From: Ypsolopha sequella
Lineage: Eukaryota; Arthropoda; Insecta; Lepidoptera; Ypsolophidae
DNA length: 64,000 nt
Reading direction: 5' to 3'
Assembly (NCBI GenBank): GCA_934047225.1
Contig: OW203989.1
Location: 19,319,977-19,383,976 of the forward strand
Shown: positions 1 through 12,300 of the stretch, piece after piece
Layout: each line of letters opens with the position of its first letter
Position numbering within the stretch: the first letter of the stretch is position 1
Made by a program: the position numbers and the translations under genes
Notes under the pieces: generated by a model
What the model was told of the DNA's origin: nothing
The model's input: only the letters and a program-made list of their open reading frames with translations
Databases searched by the model: none

Positions 1-178
1 TATGATAAAAAAGTCAGAAAGAAAAAATACTTATTATTTTAAACCTACTATAAACTTTTATTTTTACTATAAACAACGAAAAGAATAAAAATTTTAACTT
101 AAATTAAGGTAATTAAATGTGTTTAGGTAAATTACATAACTATTTCAAAATTGAAGATAAAAATAAAATAAAACTCAC

Positions 179-395
179 CAACAGTAGTGTGAATTATTCT
201 TCCTGTTTTGATAGTATGCCATCCCTTCTTGATACAAAGATCGCAGACAAATCCGAAGAGGAAGGAGCTGACCCACATGGCCATGTAGGGTACAGCAGTC
301 AGGGTCCCGGTGGTCTTGATGTTGAACTTGAGGACGTCGGTAGAATACTTGGGGAGGTCAGTCACCATGGTATAGTAGCCCCAGTCGTGGCCGAC
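179..395 (-). CDS. Gene A exon 6 (TM7-TM8); last exon inside the window
   Basis: 72 codons plus one base, starting VGHDWGYYTMVTDLPKY, with GTLTAVPYMAMWVSSFLFG as a membrane span and ending at GRIIHTTV. Donor is GTGAGTTT. The 217-nt length and exit phase are identical to gene B exon 6, so the next exon should begin with CC-type bases about as in gene B. Confidence 0.92.
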
Positions 396-3300
396 CTGAA
401 AGCAACATCGATACTTCTAAATAAAACTATTTTTATACTTTCAGTTTTTATCGTCAGGGAAGTAGCAATGGTCTGTTGCGTACTCTGGTTATGTACAAAA
501 AATAACTCAATCGAATTAATAAAGTTTGTAAGAAACATTTAAAATTTAAGATAAACCATATATTTCCCGATTATATCACTAAACAGATTTCTCGAAAAAA
601 GTGCAAGTGAAAAAAAGTTTTTGCCCATGTACATGGTACATTTTATAATGATTCAGAATATTACAGAAATACTCAAAATTTGTAAGGAAAAGTAAAAACA
701 ATATCCTTTGCATGAGATGAAAAAAGTTACGCAGTATGGTCAACAGCGTAAGGTTTGCAGTAAAAGTTCTACAATATTTTACTTCCTGTATTTCGAATTT
801 ATTTCAGACTTAGAATGATTGTCAAACGACAGAATCCCAAGCTTTTTGTTCTGTTTTCGTTATTTTGCAAATTTTTAGATCAAGATTATTGTATTCAAAA
901 AGTTGTTCTCTTACTAGAATTTGAATAAGGCTAACAATGATAACGAGTTCAAAGTTACAAACATTTTAATTTACTTTACTTGTAATGAATGCGAAGATAA
1001 ATATGTTTTTCAGGTTACTCTGTTTATGAAACACCTCTCCACTCTTTTAGTTCTCAGCATTCAATGCTACCCATCCTTATAACATATATATTCTTAAATT
1101 AATTTATTAACTGCCAGAGTCCGTGTGTTTATAATGTCTATATCGCACATTGGGACTGGGAAGCGAAAGGCTACTTTTTATCCCGTATCCCGTCACTGCC
1201 ACGGGAAAATTCCTATTAATAAACCACACAAGCCAAATTGCAGATAAAAGCTGGTAAAAAATAATAAAATAACGAATGATTTTTTGTCTTTCTTTCACGT
1301 CACAACGATCCGATGATGCAAAGAGATAGTCGAAGAAACAGGAAGTAACATAAGCTACTTTGTGTCCCAGGCAAATGTGTTATTATATGTCAAAAAAAAT
1401 CATCGGTAAATAAGTAATAATGAAAGCTGCGGGTAAACCATATACAGGGGGCTGGAAAGTGCCGTGAGTTGCTTCAAGAAAAGGATGGTACGGCCGTTCC
1501 GCGTTTTTTTTTTTTGCGTGACTTGGCGGGTGCACTGCCGTGCTACCTGATTAGAAAATAAAATTGCACTTACAGCTGCACATACTAACGCCCAGACGGA
1601 CGCAGATCGCAATATCGCCTTCCAAGGCACCGGGTCTTTTGCACCCTTGTGATCCGCTGTAGTCACAGAAGAATTCAAATAATTCAGCTCTTTCTTCGAT
1701 ATAAATGGATGTGTGTTTGGAGTGCTGAAGCAAAACATACTCTGAAATAAAATAAAAATGGTTCAATTTTGTTTGAAGAATCGTGAAAGAATTTAGTGAT
1801 TGCTTCGATGCAATGGATGTTACTTTTGTTGTGCTAACAATACTTGTCGATAAATAGCTACCTACCAATTCAGCTGCTGTATATTTTTGCTTCTGGTGTA
1901 AAGTTTTTTGTTTAGTTATTTTACATTTTTGTACATTGGATTCATCCTTTTTAATATTACTTAAAAGTCAGAAAATCGTTAATCAAAATTTAAAATTAAA
2001 TCATTTATGCATAACTTTAATTAAGGTTTAAGAGATCAACAAAGTATCTATTTTTTACTTCAATATTAAAATTAACTCGTGTACTTACCCATAAAGCAAA
2101 CCATAGCAGTCCGAACCCACCGAAGAAATAGAACACATAAGCCCAATCTCTGTTATCAGCCAACAAATGTCCAGACATAAAAGACCCGAAGATGTTCCCG
2201 ATTTGTGCTCCTCCAAAGACCAAGGCCCCTTGGAAAGACCTTTCATGAGGTGGCACCCACCGGGCCAACATGATCATGAGAGCTGGCATCGTTGGACCCT
2301 TAAAGCAGAATAAATATTTTAGATTTGTAACTACTGTAAGTTGAAATCATAATTAATTATTTATTTAAAAATGGATAGGATTACATTAGTTATCTCGCGA
2401 TACGCGACAAGTTTCGAATTCCGAAAGAATTCTAAACATGTAATTTATGTATGTCAATCCGTTTTTAAACAAAAAAAATAATATTTGTAAAAACTAGAAA
2501 GGAAGAATTTATCAATCAATTGTATCAATTATAATAATTTGGACAAAGGCGAGTCGGACTCGCACACAAAGGGTTCCGTACCACAACACAATAGGAGTAC
2601 ACGCGGACCCTAAAAATATAGATTCAAGATATAGATTAGCATTTAAGGCAACTAAAACAAACCGCTAAAATGGTAGCGCCTGGCAAACAATTCTGCACCC
2701 TCTGAATGCGGAACCCTAATAATATCTTAACCGTTGTGTATATTATGTTTTATGTAATCTTTTACCTATTACCATGATGTTTTTCATATTTTTCGGTTCT
2801 CTTGACGCTACCTTTCCGATTTTTTTTTGTATTGGCACCTCCCTTGGCTTTCATTTTTTTATTCCATTTTGGTTCCGTTTGGCCACCTTTGGGTGTATGG
2901 AACCCTAAAAAGGAATATGCTATTTTGCATGCAGAAATCGTGAAACCTATTTTACGGTACTGATTCATAAAATATAGCAACCTTCTTCTATTACATATGA
3001 CAACATTTTGCTAGTTAAAATAACACAGGCGCTATCCCGAAAACTAAAATTTATATTTTTGCTGATACTAGTAAATAATCTTGACTTCTTACCTCACCCA
3101 TTCCTTGGAGTACTCGAAGAATGAAGAGTGCAGTAGCACCTCCAGCTCTTGTCACAAAAGGAGTTAAGAACGTGAACAGGGCCGTACTCAGTAGTCCAAT
3201 ACCCAACGTCCATTTTCCACCAAATTTCTCGGCTAAATAACCACCAGGAACCTGAGTCATAGCATATCCATAGTAGAAGCCGCTGAGAATAAGGCCTTGA

Positions 3301-6300
3301 GTTTTTTCATCCCAGTCAAATACTCCATACTGAGAAAAAAATGTTTAATCACTGAGCAGAAAATACTTGGAAACTACTCTACTAATAAAACATGACAATT
3401 TGATTGCAAGTCTATATGTGAGTCTAACACCTGCTAAAAATATGTGAAACACAAATAGTCATGTATATTCTAAGGATATACAATAAGTATGTATGTATAC
3501 TATGTATATGTAGAGTAAAAGCCACGAAAGAAGTTCCAAAGCAAATCGTACCATAAAGGAATAATGACGGATAATAAATTAATCCGCAGAATTTCCGTCG
3601 TGGCGTTTACCTTAGCTAAATAATATATAAATTAATCTATCATACACATCATTGAAGACAACGGTTTTATTGTGGCAAAATCAGTCGTTTTGTAGTTTCA
3701 GCATTATAGGGTTTATATGTTTAGGTTTACAGGGTTTTTAATTAGGTACCTCAATTGAGCATTTTATCAAGTTTTGCTTGAAAACATCATCTTCGGAAAC
3801 TGAGGCCTTGCAAGTCAACTAAAAGTGAATCGTAATCTGTTCAGTTCTACGGCGGCGTTCTGCTGAAACACTAAGGCCATGGGCTCTATCAAAATGCGAT
3901 CAGGGCAGGATCACACACATTTTGGTAGCGTTTCGTGTCTTATCAATATTGTCCTCTAATACTTAGTAAAATTAGTTACCTAATCATAGACTAGTTCCTC
4001 AATGAATCTAACGAAATATCACAGAACATATTGCCGAAATTATCTTCCAGATTCATGCGTTCATAATTTCTATAATTCAATAGCTATTTTCATTGTTTGT
4101 TTTTGTTTAAAAGTTTATATGAAGGTTTTATATTTACGTCATTGATGTAAAATAATGTTCTGAGATTTACGTATAAAAATTTGTTTTTATTGTCAGTTTG
4201 ATAACTAAAATGAAATCTTCAATAACAGTTCGTCCTAAATGCCATCCATTTCCATGATAAGATTGATTATATACTTTTACAGCTAACACTTTTTTCAAAA
4301 ATTAAATTATTGTTGCTGTTAGCTATTTCATACACAAAAAAATATATAAGATTTGGATTTGTAATTCATATAAGAAATGCAAAAATGTTGGTACTGAAAA
4401 TTGAGTTTTCTTCAAATTCTCCATACAAAACGGACATTTCATAGGTTAGCTTAGCACTTAACAATAAGATCCCAATCCGACTATAATCAATTCGAGGCAT
4501 ACCATCTGTCAACAAATAACATACGAGTTGGTTTCCCATAGGAATTAGAGCAGAACGATTGTTAACCATGACTTGACTTGGCAAAATGCCCTTGAAAAAG
4601 TAGGACTCGTTAGTTTACTAACAATAAAAAGCTTTTAATTATCATCATACATCATCATCATTTTTAACCTTGGGATGGATTAAGCTGTAATGGTCTTTTT
4701 AAATTGACTGTCATTGACGCTTTTAATATTCAAAAATTAATTTTAAATGGGCATAATTAATTGTTCCGCTGTAGCCCAATTCATATTTCAGAAATATGTT
4801 TGCTACTTCCAAGAGAAGAATTTAATAGCCTTTCTAAGTCATTAACACTTTTATTATCAAGACAATCGGCCATCTAACATAATCTAGCAAAGAACTCTTA
4901 CTTCCATTGACTAAATCTTATTATGTCACTTCATTGTGTGAAACATTTAAATTCGGATCTGTAACAGGAATGCCAACATTCGTATATTACCTAACAAACA
5001 GTTTTATTTGGCTATTGAAGGCAAATATTTGTTCACGAAACGTGACACAAAAGGTGTCCTTAAAGAACAATCATTTGTGTACAACGCTATTTCATGGACA
5101 CATGTGTTCGTACAAGTATCAAAGGGTCATTACCAAAAGTACACATATCTGTGTTTCGTTTGTTACACTACGTTCTTTACAGTGAACTACATAAATGTGC
5201 AAGAATAAAACTATTGGTACCTGTTATGTTATCCATGTCTTTATGTGTCTACATTACTTGACTCCTATCTTTATAATTTTGCAATTTGCACATGCTTACT
5301 AAAACTTGACCATTAATGATATGCTTATGGTTCCTAATAAGAGCCTGCTCTATTGAATACTAATTCAATTCTTATTGCTTATAACATATAGCAGGTAGCT
5401 ATTAGGAATTATACTTATGAGCAATAACTAAGTACCTTATTATAAATAGGCAAAATCTAAATATTTCCAAAATAATTCAAATGTACCCACAGGTTTTAAA
5501 ACAGGTTGGACTCCAACGAACGTCATGTTGTTAATCGGGACCGGGTCTGAGGGGCAAGCGTCTGGGTCCTCATGGTGGCCTGCTGCTTTGGTGTGGTTGA
5601 CCATCTGTGTGATCGCCAGGTTGAGACACACCCGCATGGTGTAGGCGTTGCAGACACCCAGGAGGCCCATGACCCCAAGGATGTACCGCTGGGGGATGAA
5701 GCAACCTGAAATATTGTTACAGAATATATTGTTATTGAGGCTGATAAACCAAATCGAAATGAAGCGTAAAATGAAAGAATTTGAAAAAATATGTACATTG
5801 GAAAGTGACTGCTGGCGGTATATCCACCAATAAAAATACCGCTAAATTTAATTCTACAGACCAATAGTATGTCTTTGTTACGAGCAAGTTCAGCATTAGG
5901 ACTAACAATCTTATCTCTGGAGAGGGTTATGTCCAGCACTGGCCTCGTATAGGACGATAAGGATGGTTGGACAATTTTTTCAGAAGCAGGTTACCCAATC
6001 TTCTAGATTATGAAGGGTATTACATACATATAGTACATGTTATGGCCGTTGCATTTATACAGGGTGGAAAAAATTTAAGGGCCCTGGAGGGGAGCTACCT
6101 TAAATCGTTTAGTTAGCTCATTTTACTGAAAGGAAACATTCCTTTATTTTTTAAAAGAAACAAAACTGCATTCAAAGATATTCTGAAATTCGCTTGTCTC
6201 ACCCGGGAATCGAACCAACCAAAAATAAAAAAAATAAACCCTCGCTATTTTATCATACGAATCGGTAGGATTATTGTTCAGAATAAAATTTGTCTAATAA

Positions 6301-9300
6301 ACATTTGGTCTTACACTCATCTGTTGTACGAGATACTCATGAAATTAAATATTTATTACAAGTTCTTTGTTAACAATACCTAGTACTGTTCACTTGATCT
6401 CTCTTACATCCAAAGACATCGTATGACGTACACGCTTGCTAATGTTATTTATCTTAAGTACCTTGTTGAAGACTTCAATAAGAAAATCGTTAAATGGTAA
6501 TAATAAATGTATGCAAAGCACAATTACGTCTTACTGACGAAAAGTTTAAAAAAGGAACGTATTTTTTTTGCAACGCATTTTTTGCAAATAAACAAATTTG
6601 AAGTTCGAACCATAAATTTCGTTTGAAATTAAAATTTTGTTTTGTTTTGCTTTCATTCTGTGCTGTCATTGTGTAATAATGGCGTATAATTATTACTTTA
6701 CAAGTGAACAGTACTAGATATTGTTAATAAAGAACTTGTAATAAATATTCAATTTCATGGGTATCTCGTACAACAGATGAGTGTAAGACTTTAGTTTAGT
6801 AGACAAATTTTATCCTGAACAATAATCCTACCGATTCGTGTAATAAAATAGCGAGGGTTTATTTTTTTCATTTTTAGTTGGTTCAGTTCCCGGGTGAGAC
6901 AAGCAAATTTTAGAAGATCTTTGAATGCAGTTTTGTTTCTTTTAAAAAATAAAGGAACGTTTCTTTTCAGTAAAATGAGCTAACTAAAGGATTTAAGGTA
7001 GTTCCCCTCCAGGGCCCTTTCATTTTTTCCACTCTGTATATCTAAAGGAACAAAAGAATTGGGCAACAAGGCCAATATTTTTCTGCTATTAAACTAAGAT
7101 ATTTATAATCGGTGATAAAGGCAAGCTAAACATTCATATATTTTGTAAAAGATCAAAGCATTCATTAGGCACCATCATTGGCTAGGTATTATATATTTTA
7201 ACGACTACCAATTATAGTGGTCCATATAGTGTAGCGGTGTTTAGAGGAGGTAATAAAATGGTCCGTCATAAATCAGATCCTAGTTTTACTGACCGGTCCA
7301 AGTTTATTGTAAACCAGTCTCGTGGTGTGTCTAGGCTTAAGTAGTTCACATTGCGGATTTACTGACTAGAAAATGTATTTAATGATAGATACTTGATATA
7401 CTTGTCAATGAAATCATGTTAAGAAACTCTGGTTCCCAATCTGTTTTATATAATTCGAATTTATACCTTTATTTAGAATATTATTATACTATCCTACTCG
7501 TACGATAGAATAAGCTCTCTTGTTTCATTTCACACCAACTACTTAAATTATTCGATGGCTTGAATTGATGTTACTTAGTATTTTTTCAATGAAACACATT
7601 TAGTGTCACGTCACAAAAATACAAACATAAAACGAAAACATCTGCCAAACCGTATATGAGAAAGAATAATACTCGTATTATTATTATATCTACGGCCAAA
7701 CCTTACGGTTTGTAGGCAGAACAGCTCCTGATTTCCAACAATTTTTAAAATTTTTAACATCTTCAACAAATAGACAAATTATTTTTCTTTTATATACATA
7801 GAGAGACAACAGATTTCCATCTGCTACGATCCTGACACGCCTCTTCCCCTTCTTGCAAATCCATCAATCTAGGCATACGTACTTTTGACTTTGAACTTAT
7901 TCAGTATGTCCCCACTATTTGGTCGGCATACGTCTTTCTACGGTGCGGTGGCCAGGTCTAGCTTGTACTTTTAATCAAAATACATGTATTTATTTTATAC
8001 ATATTTTTATAAAAATTCTCTCTTGTTTAATTAACGAACGGTTTTTTGCCTTTGCAGTTAGCATGACATTTATTTGTACCAATGAAAAAATTTGATAATT
8101 ACAAGAAAACATTGCTTTACCTACTTATTAAAGAAAAAAAGTTCAGCAAGATATTTTAAGCTTATTTGGATTGATCCGATAAATTTCAAAAGAATTACGG
8201 AATAAATAAATAACATTTACTTATATTTAATTTAAGGGTAAGAACTTGTAGGCCGTTAAAATTTGCAACAAAAATATAGTAAGATAAAATGTTTTAAAAT
8301 ACTCGAAGTTTTGGTGTATGTAATAGGAGAAGGTAGGTATGTAGTCGTAGAATTAAAAAGCTGATTATTTTTACATCAAAACTCATTTAGAATCTATATA
8401 TTGTTTTTAAATAAAGTATGAAACACTCGCAGTTGACCAGTTTTCTGTATTGTGTGGTGAAAAAGTGCATACAGTTTAGAAAAAAAAAATAGAGACATTT
8501 TCTGGTAAGTCAGAATAATATGTTATTTTTGCAGAAAAGTGGTCACTTAATCAATCATATAACTCCTTAAAAAAATTAAAACTAAATTTGAACCTAACGT
8601 AATAAATATTATAGTCAATAAATATTAAATTCAAACAATGCACTTATATTTAAACTAACCTAAAAATTTTCTATTTTTCACATAATAATAATCAAAGAGC
8701 ATAATGTGGAATCGAAGAAGCCAAGAACATGGAATGGTGCAGAACTGTTAAGACCCTAATATGCTCCCCAACAATTCGCTTAGATTAAAGATACCCTAGC
8801 AACTTTTTTTATTATATTTTTATTAATATGTATTGGTGATACACCTACGTGCACAGAACTTTTTGCTGGAAAAGCAAACAATTGGTCAAGAACAACAATA
8901 AAAAAAAATGTGAAAAAATTTAAATATCACTTTGAAAAAAAAAAGTTTGTATAGGAAATTTTCACTCTAGGGTAGACATTGTCTACCCTGGCGTCATACA
9001 AATATTTTTTTTTCAAAGTGATATTTAAATGTTTTCATATTTTTTTATTGTTGTTCTTGACCAATTGTTTGCTTTTCCAGCAAAAATTTCTGTGCACGCC
9101 ACTCCTAGTTTATTACCAGATTCAATGATGGTGATATAAAGGGAGCCGCTCAACTCCTCTTTTCCTCCGACACGATTGCTCCCGACTCCCCTGAAACCCT
9201 TTTGGCCCTGGCGTCTAAACATCCACCAGCAGCACCTACCCTACAGACCCACCTCATCCCTCAGACCCGTCTCCAACAGCAACGACACAGGACGTCGAGG

Positions 9301-12300
9301 CTGCGATCATGTCCTTCAGAAACGGCTCTGCCGGCGGTTTAGACGGACTTTCAGCTCAACACCTGAAAGACCTTATCTGCGGAGCTACTGGCGAAACCGG
9401 CCGGGCCCTTCTTGTGGACATGACGCAGCTTGTGAACTTGATGCTGTCTGGAGACGTTTGTGAATCTATAATTGATACACTCTACGGAGCAAGCCTGTGC
9501 GCATTAAAAAAGAGGGATGGAGGTATTAGACCAATTGCGGTCGGGAACACCATCCGCCGTATCGCTTCCAAAGTCTGCTGCAAGCATCTGCTACCGACAC
9601 TTACAGAAAAATTTCAACCTCTACAGCTGGGCTTTGGAAGCCGGGGAGGATGCGAGGCTGGCGTTCATGCAGCCCGCACCTTCCTTGAAAGCGGTGGATG
9701 CGAGGTGATGTTGAAGGTGGACGTTAAAAACGCCTTCAACTCCGTTGACAGGGGCGCCTTGTTGACAGAGGTCAAAGAAAATATACCCTAAATTTATAAA
9801 TACATGTAGCAATGCTACAGTTCACCTACGAAGCTCATATACAAAAGCCACTTATTAAACTCAGAAGTAGGCTGTCAACAAGGCGACCCCTTAGGCCCCG
9901 CTATTTTTGGCTTAGCCATTCACCCAATAATAACAACTTTAAATTTTGTTTAAGTTTAAGTTTTGTTATCGCACTGTGATGTTGACGCAGAGGGTGGGGC
10001 CAGGAAACAAGCGGAAAGGTCAGTTATGAACAATAGGCCGAATGAAATAAAATCTATTAGCACAGATGAAGAGTGGAAGCTAAATCAAAATAACAGGAGA
10101 AAACTAAACTTTACGGAATCAAAAAAAGGAGGAAATACAACGAGTCTGCAACTAAAGGGCATAGAGAGGAAGAAATATCTTCACGTTTGGCGTTTACAGA
10201 AAACAACTACGGACAAAGAGATGACAGATTTTGTAGTGAGCATTATCGGAGGTGAGGTAGATATCAAGGTGGAAAAAATAAGGACAAGGACGGAACGCGA
10301 TTATGCGTCATACAGAATAGGAGTCCCGGAAAGTTTTTACACAAAATTGTGTCAACCTGAAATTTGGCCAGTTAATGTCGAATTTGGCGAGTGGGTCTGG
10401 TTTCACAAAGCAAGGGTCAGCAATGAACCTGCAGAAGAAAAAACATTGCATTAACATTTACTATCAAAATGTCCGAGGTCTTAGAACAAAGTTTAATGAG
10501 TTCAAAAACAATGTTATCACTTCATCTTTTGATTTATACGCGGTGACAGAGACAGGATGCAATGATTCCATCTACGATGCGGAAATAATACCTTCTAAAT
10601 TTACAATCATTAGGTGTGATCGAAATGACGGGCGCAAGCAGGGTGGCGCGTTTTTAGTGGCCACACCCGAGTTCGAACTAAAGCAACTGATTCCGCGTGA
10701 CGTCAACGTCGACTCCGCCGTCTTCGAAATAGTTTGTGCTACCCTCTATAGAAATAATAATTTGTTGTTTGTTATTTGTGTTCTTTATATCCCACCGAAT
10801 AGCGCTGATAACGAATACATGAGTTTATTTAGTATTATAGAAAAGTTGTGTTTGAAATATGACAAGGTGTTAGTAGTAGGGGATTTTAATATGTGTTCGT
10901 GTTCGTTAGAAATACACAATTATTTTGAATTTTTGATCTCATTCTGTGGATTCACTCAGAGCAATTTTATTCGCAATCATAAGGATCGTTGTCTAGATTT
11001 GGTCTTGAGCACTTTTGAGCCAGACACAGTGGAGGTGTCTCTGTCGGGGCAGCCGCTGGTGGCGGTGGACCAGCACCACCCACCACTGGAGGTGACCGCA
11101 CGTCTCTCGCAGAGGTCTGTCGTGCCCCCCGCGCCCAGTGTACTTCTTTCATCTTTGGAGCCTACGGATCATTCTTGTATTTCTGCACAGTCACCTGACA
11201 GGAATTCGTGGAACTTTTATAAAGCAGACTTTCCTACACTATACTCATTGATGTACGAAATAGACTGGAGCGATCTTTATCAGGCAACAGACATTAACGA
11301 AGCTGTAGATGTTTTATACAATAAAATAAATAATGTATTAGATATTTGCGTGCCTAGGAAAAAACAATCCATTGAACGCTCTCGTTTTTGTTATCCGGAA
11401 TGGTTTACGGCGAACCTAATCAGCGAAATTAAGAACAAAGCTGCACTACATAAGCGATATAAAAATAGTAAGTCGACAGAAGATTATACGCTGTTTGCGT
11501 TGAGTAGAACGCGAGTCAAGGAAATGATACTGTTCGATAATAACAATTATAGGGATAGATTGCAAAAACAGTTGGCCCGTGAACCGAAATCCTTTTGGAA
11601 TTACGTGCAATCTATGCGAAAAAATACAAAGAAGCACAAAATTGTAAAGAATGGCATTACCCTTAATGAGGGAGAGTGTGCTCGGGAATTCGCCGAGTAC
11701 TTTCACTCGGTTTACAACTCGCAGCCTCCCGTACTGGACGCAGTGGCGGCAGCGGCGAGCGCGGGTGGCGGGTGCGAGGCGGGGGGAGCGACGCGTGTGC
11801 ACATCACAACGCTCGAGTCTGCCCAAGTGCTGCGCGCTCTCGCCGCCCTCCCGCCCAAGCGTTCCGTGGGGCCGGACGGTATTCCACCATTCCTGGCACG
11901 GGATTGTCGGACGGTGCTAGCTGGACCTCTCACGTATGTGTTTAACCTATCTCTCGGGAGTTCGGCATTCCCAGAGAAATGGAAAACAACTCGAGTCATC
12001 CCAGTTCCTAAAGGAGCGGGAGGGTCCGATGTGGGGGATTATAGGCCGGTGGCAGTGTTGTGTACTTTTGCTAAAGTGTTCGAATCGGCGTTGTACAATG
12101 TTGTTTACGATGACGTCAAGGCACAATTGTCGGATGCACAACATGGGTTTAGATCGGGTAGCAGCACCACTAGTAACCTTTTGAATTTCATGTCATTTAT
12201 AATACCACACGTTGACCAAGGTATACAGGTGGATGCTGCGTACTTTGATTTTAGGAAGGCATTTGATACGGTGGACAACGACGTGCTCCTTGGGAAATTA

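Noticed and set aside
117..542. Plus-strand 141-codon frame
   Set aside because: Antisense shadow of gene A exon 6.
4366..4584. Extra exon or small gene in gene A intron 2
   Set aside because: No SLC17 similarity; exons 2 and 3 already join in phase without it.
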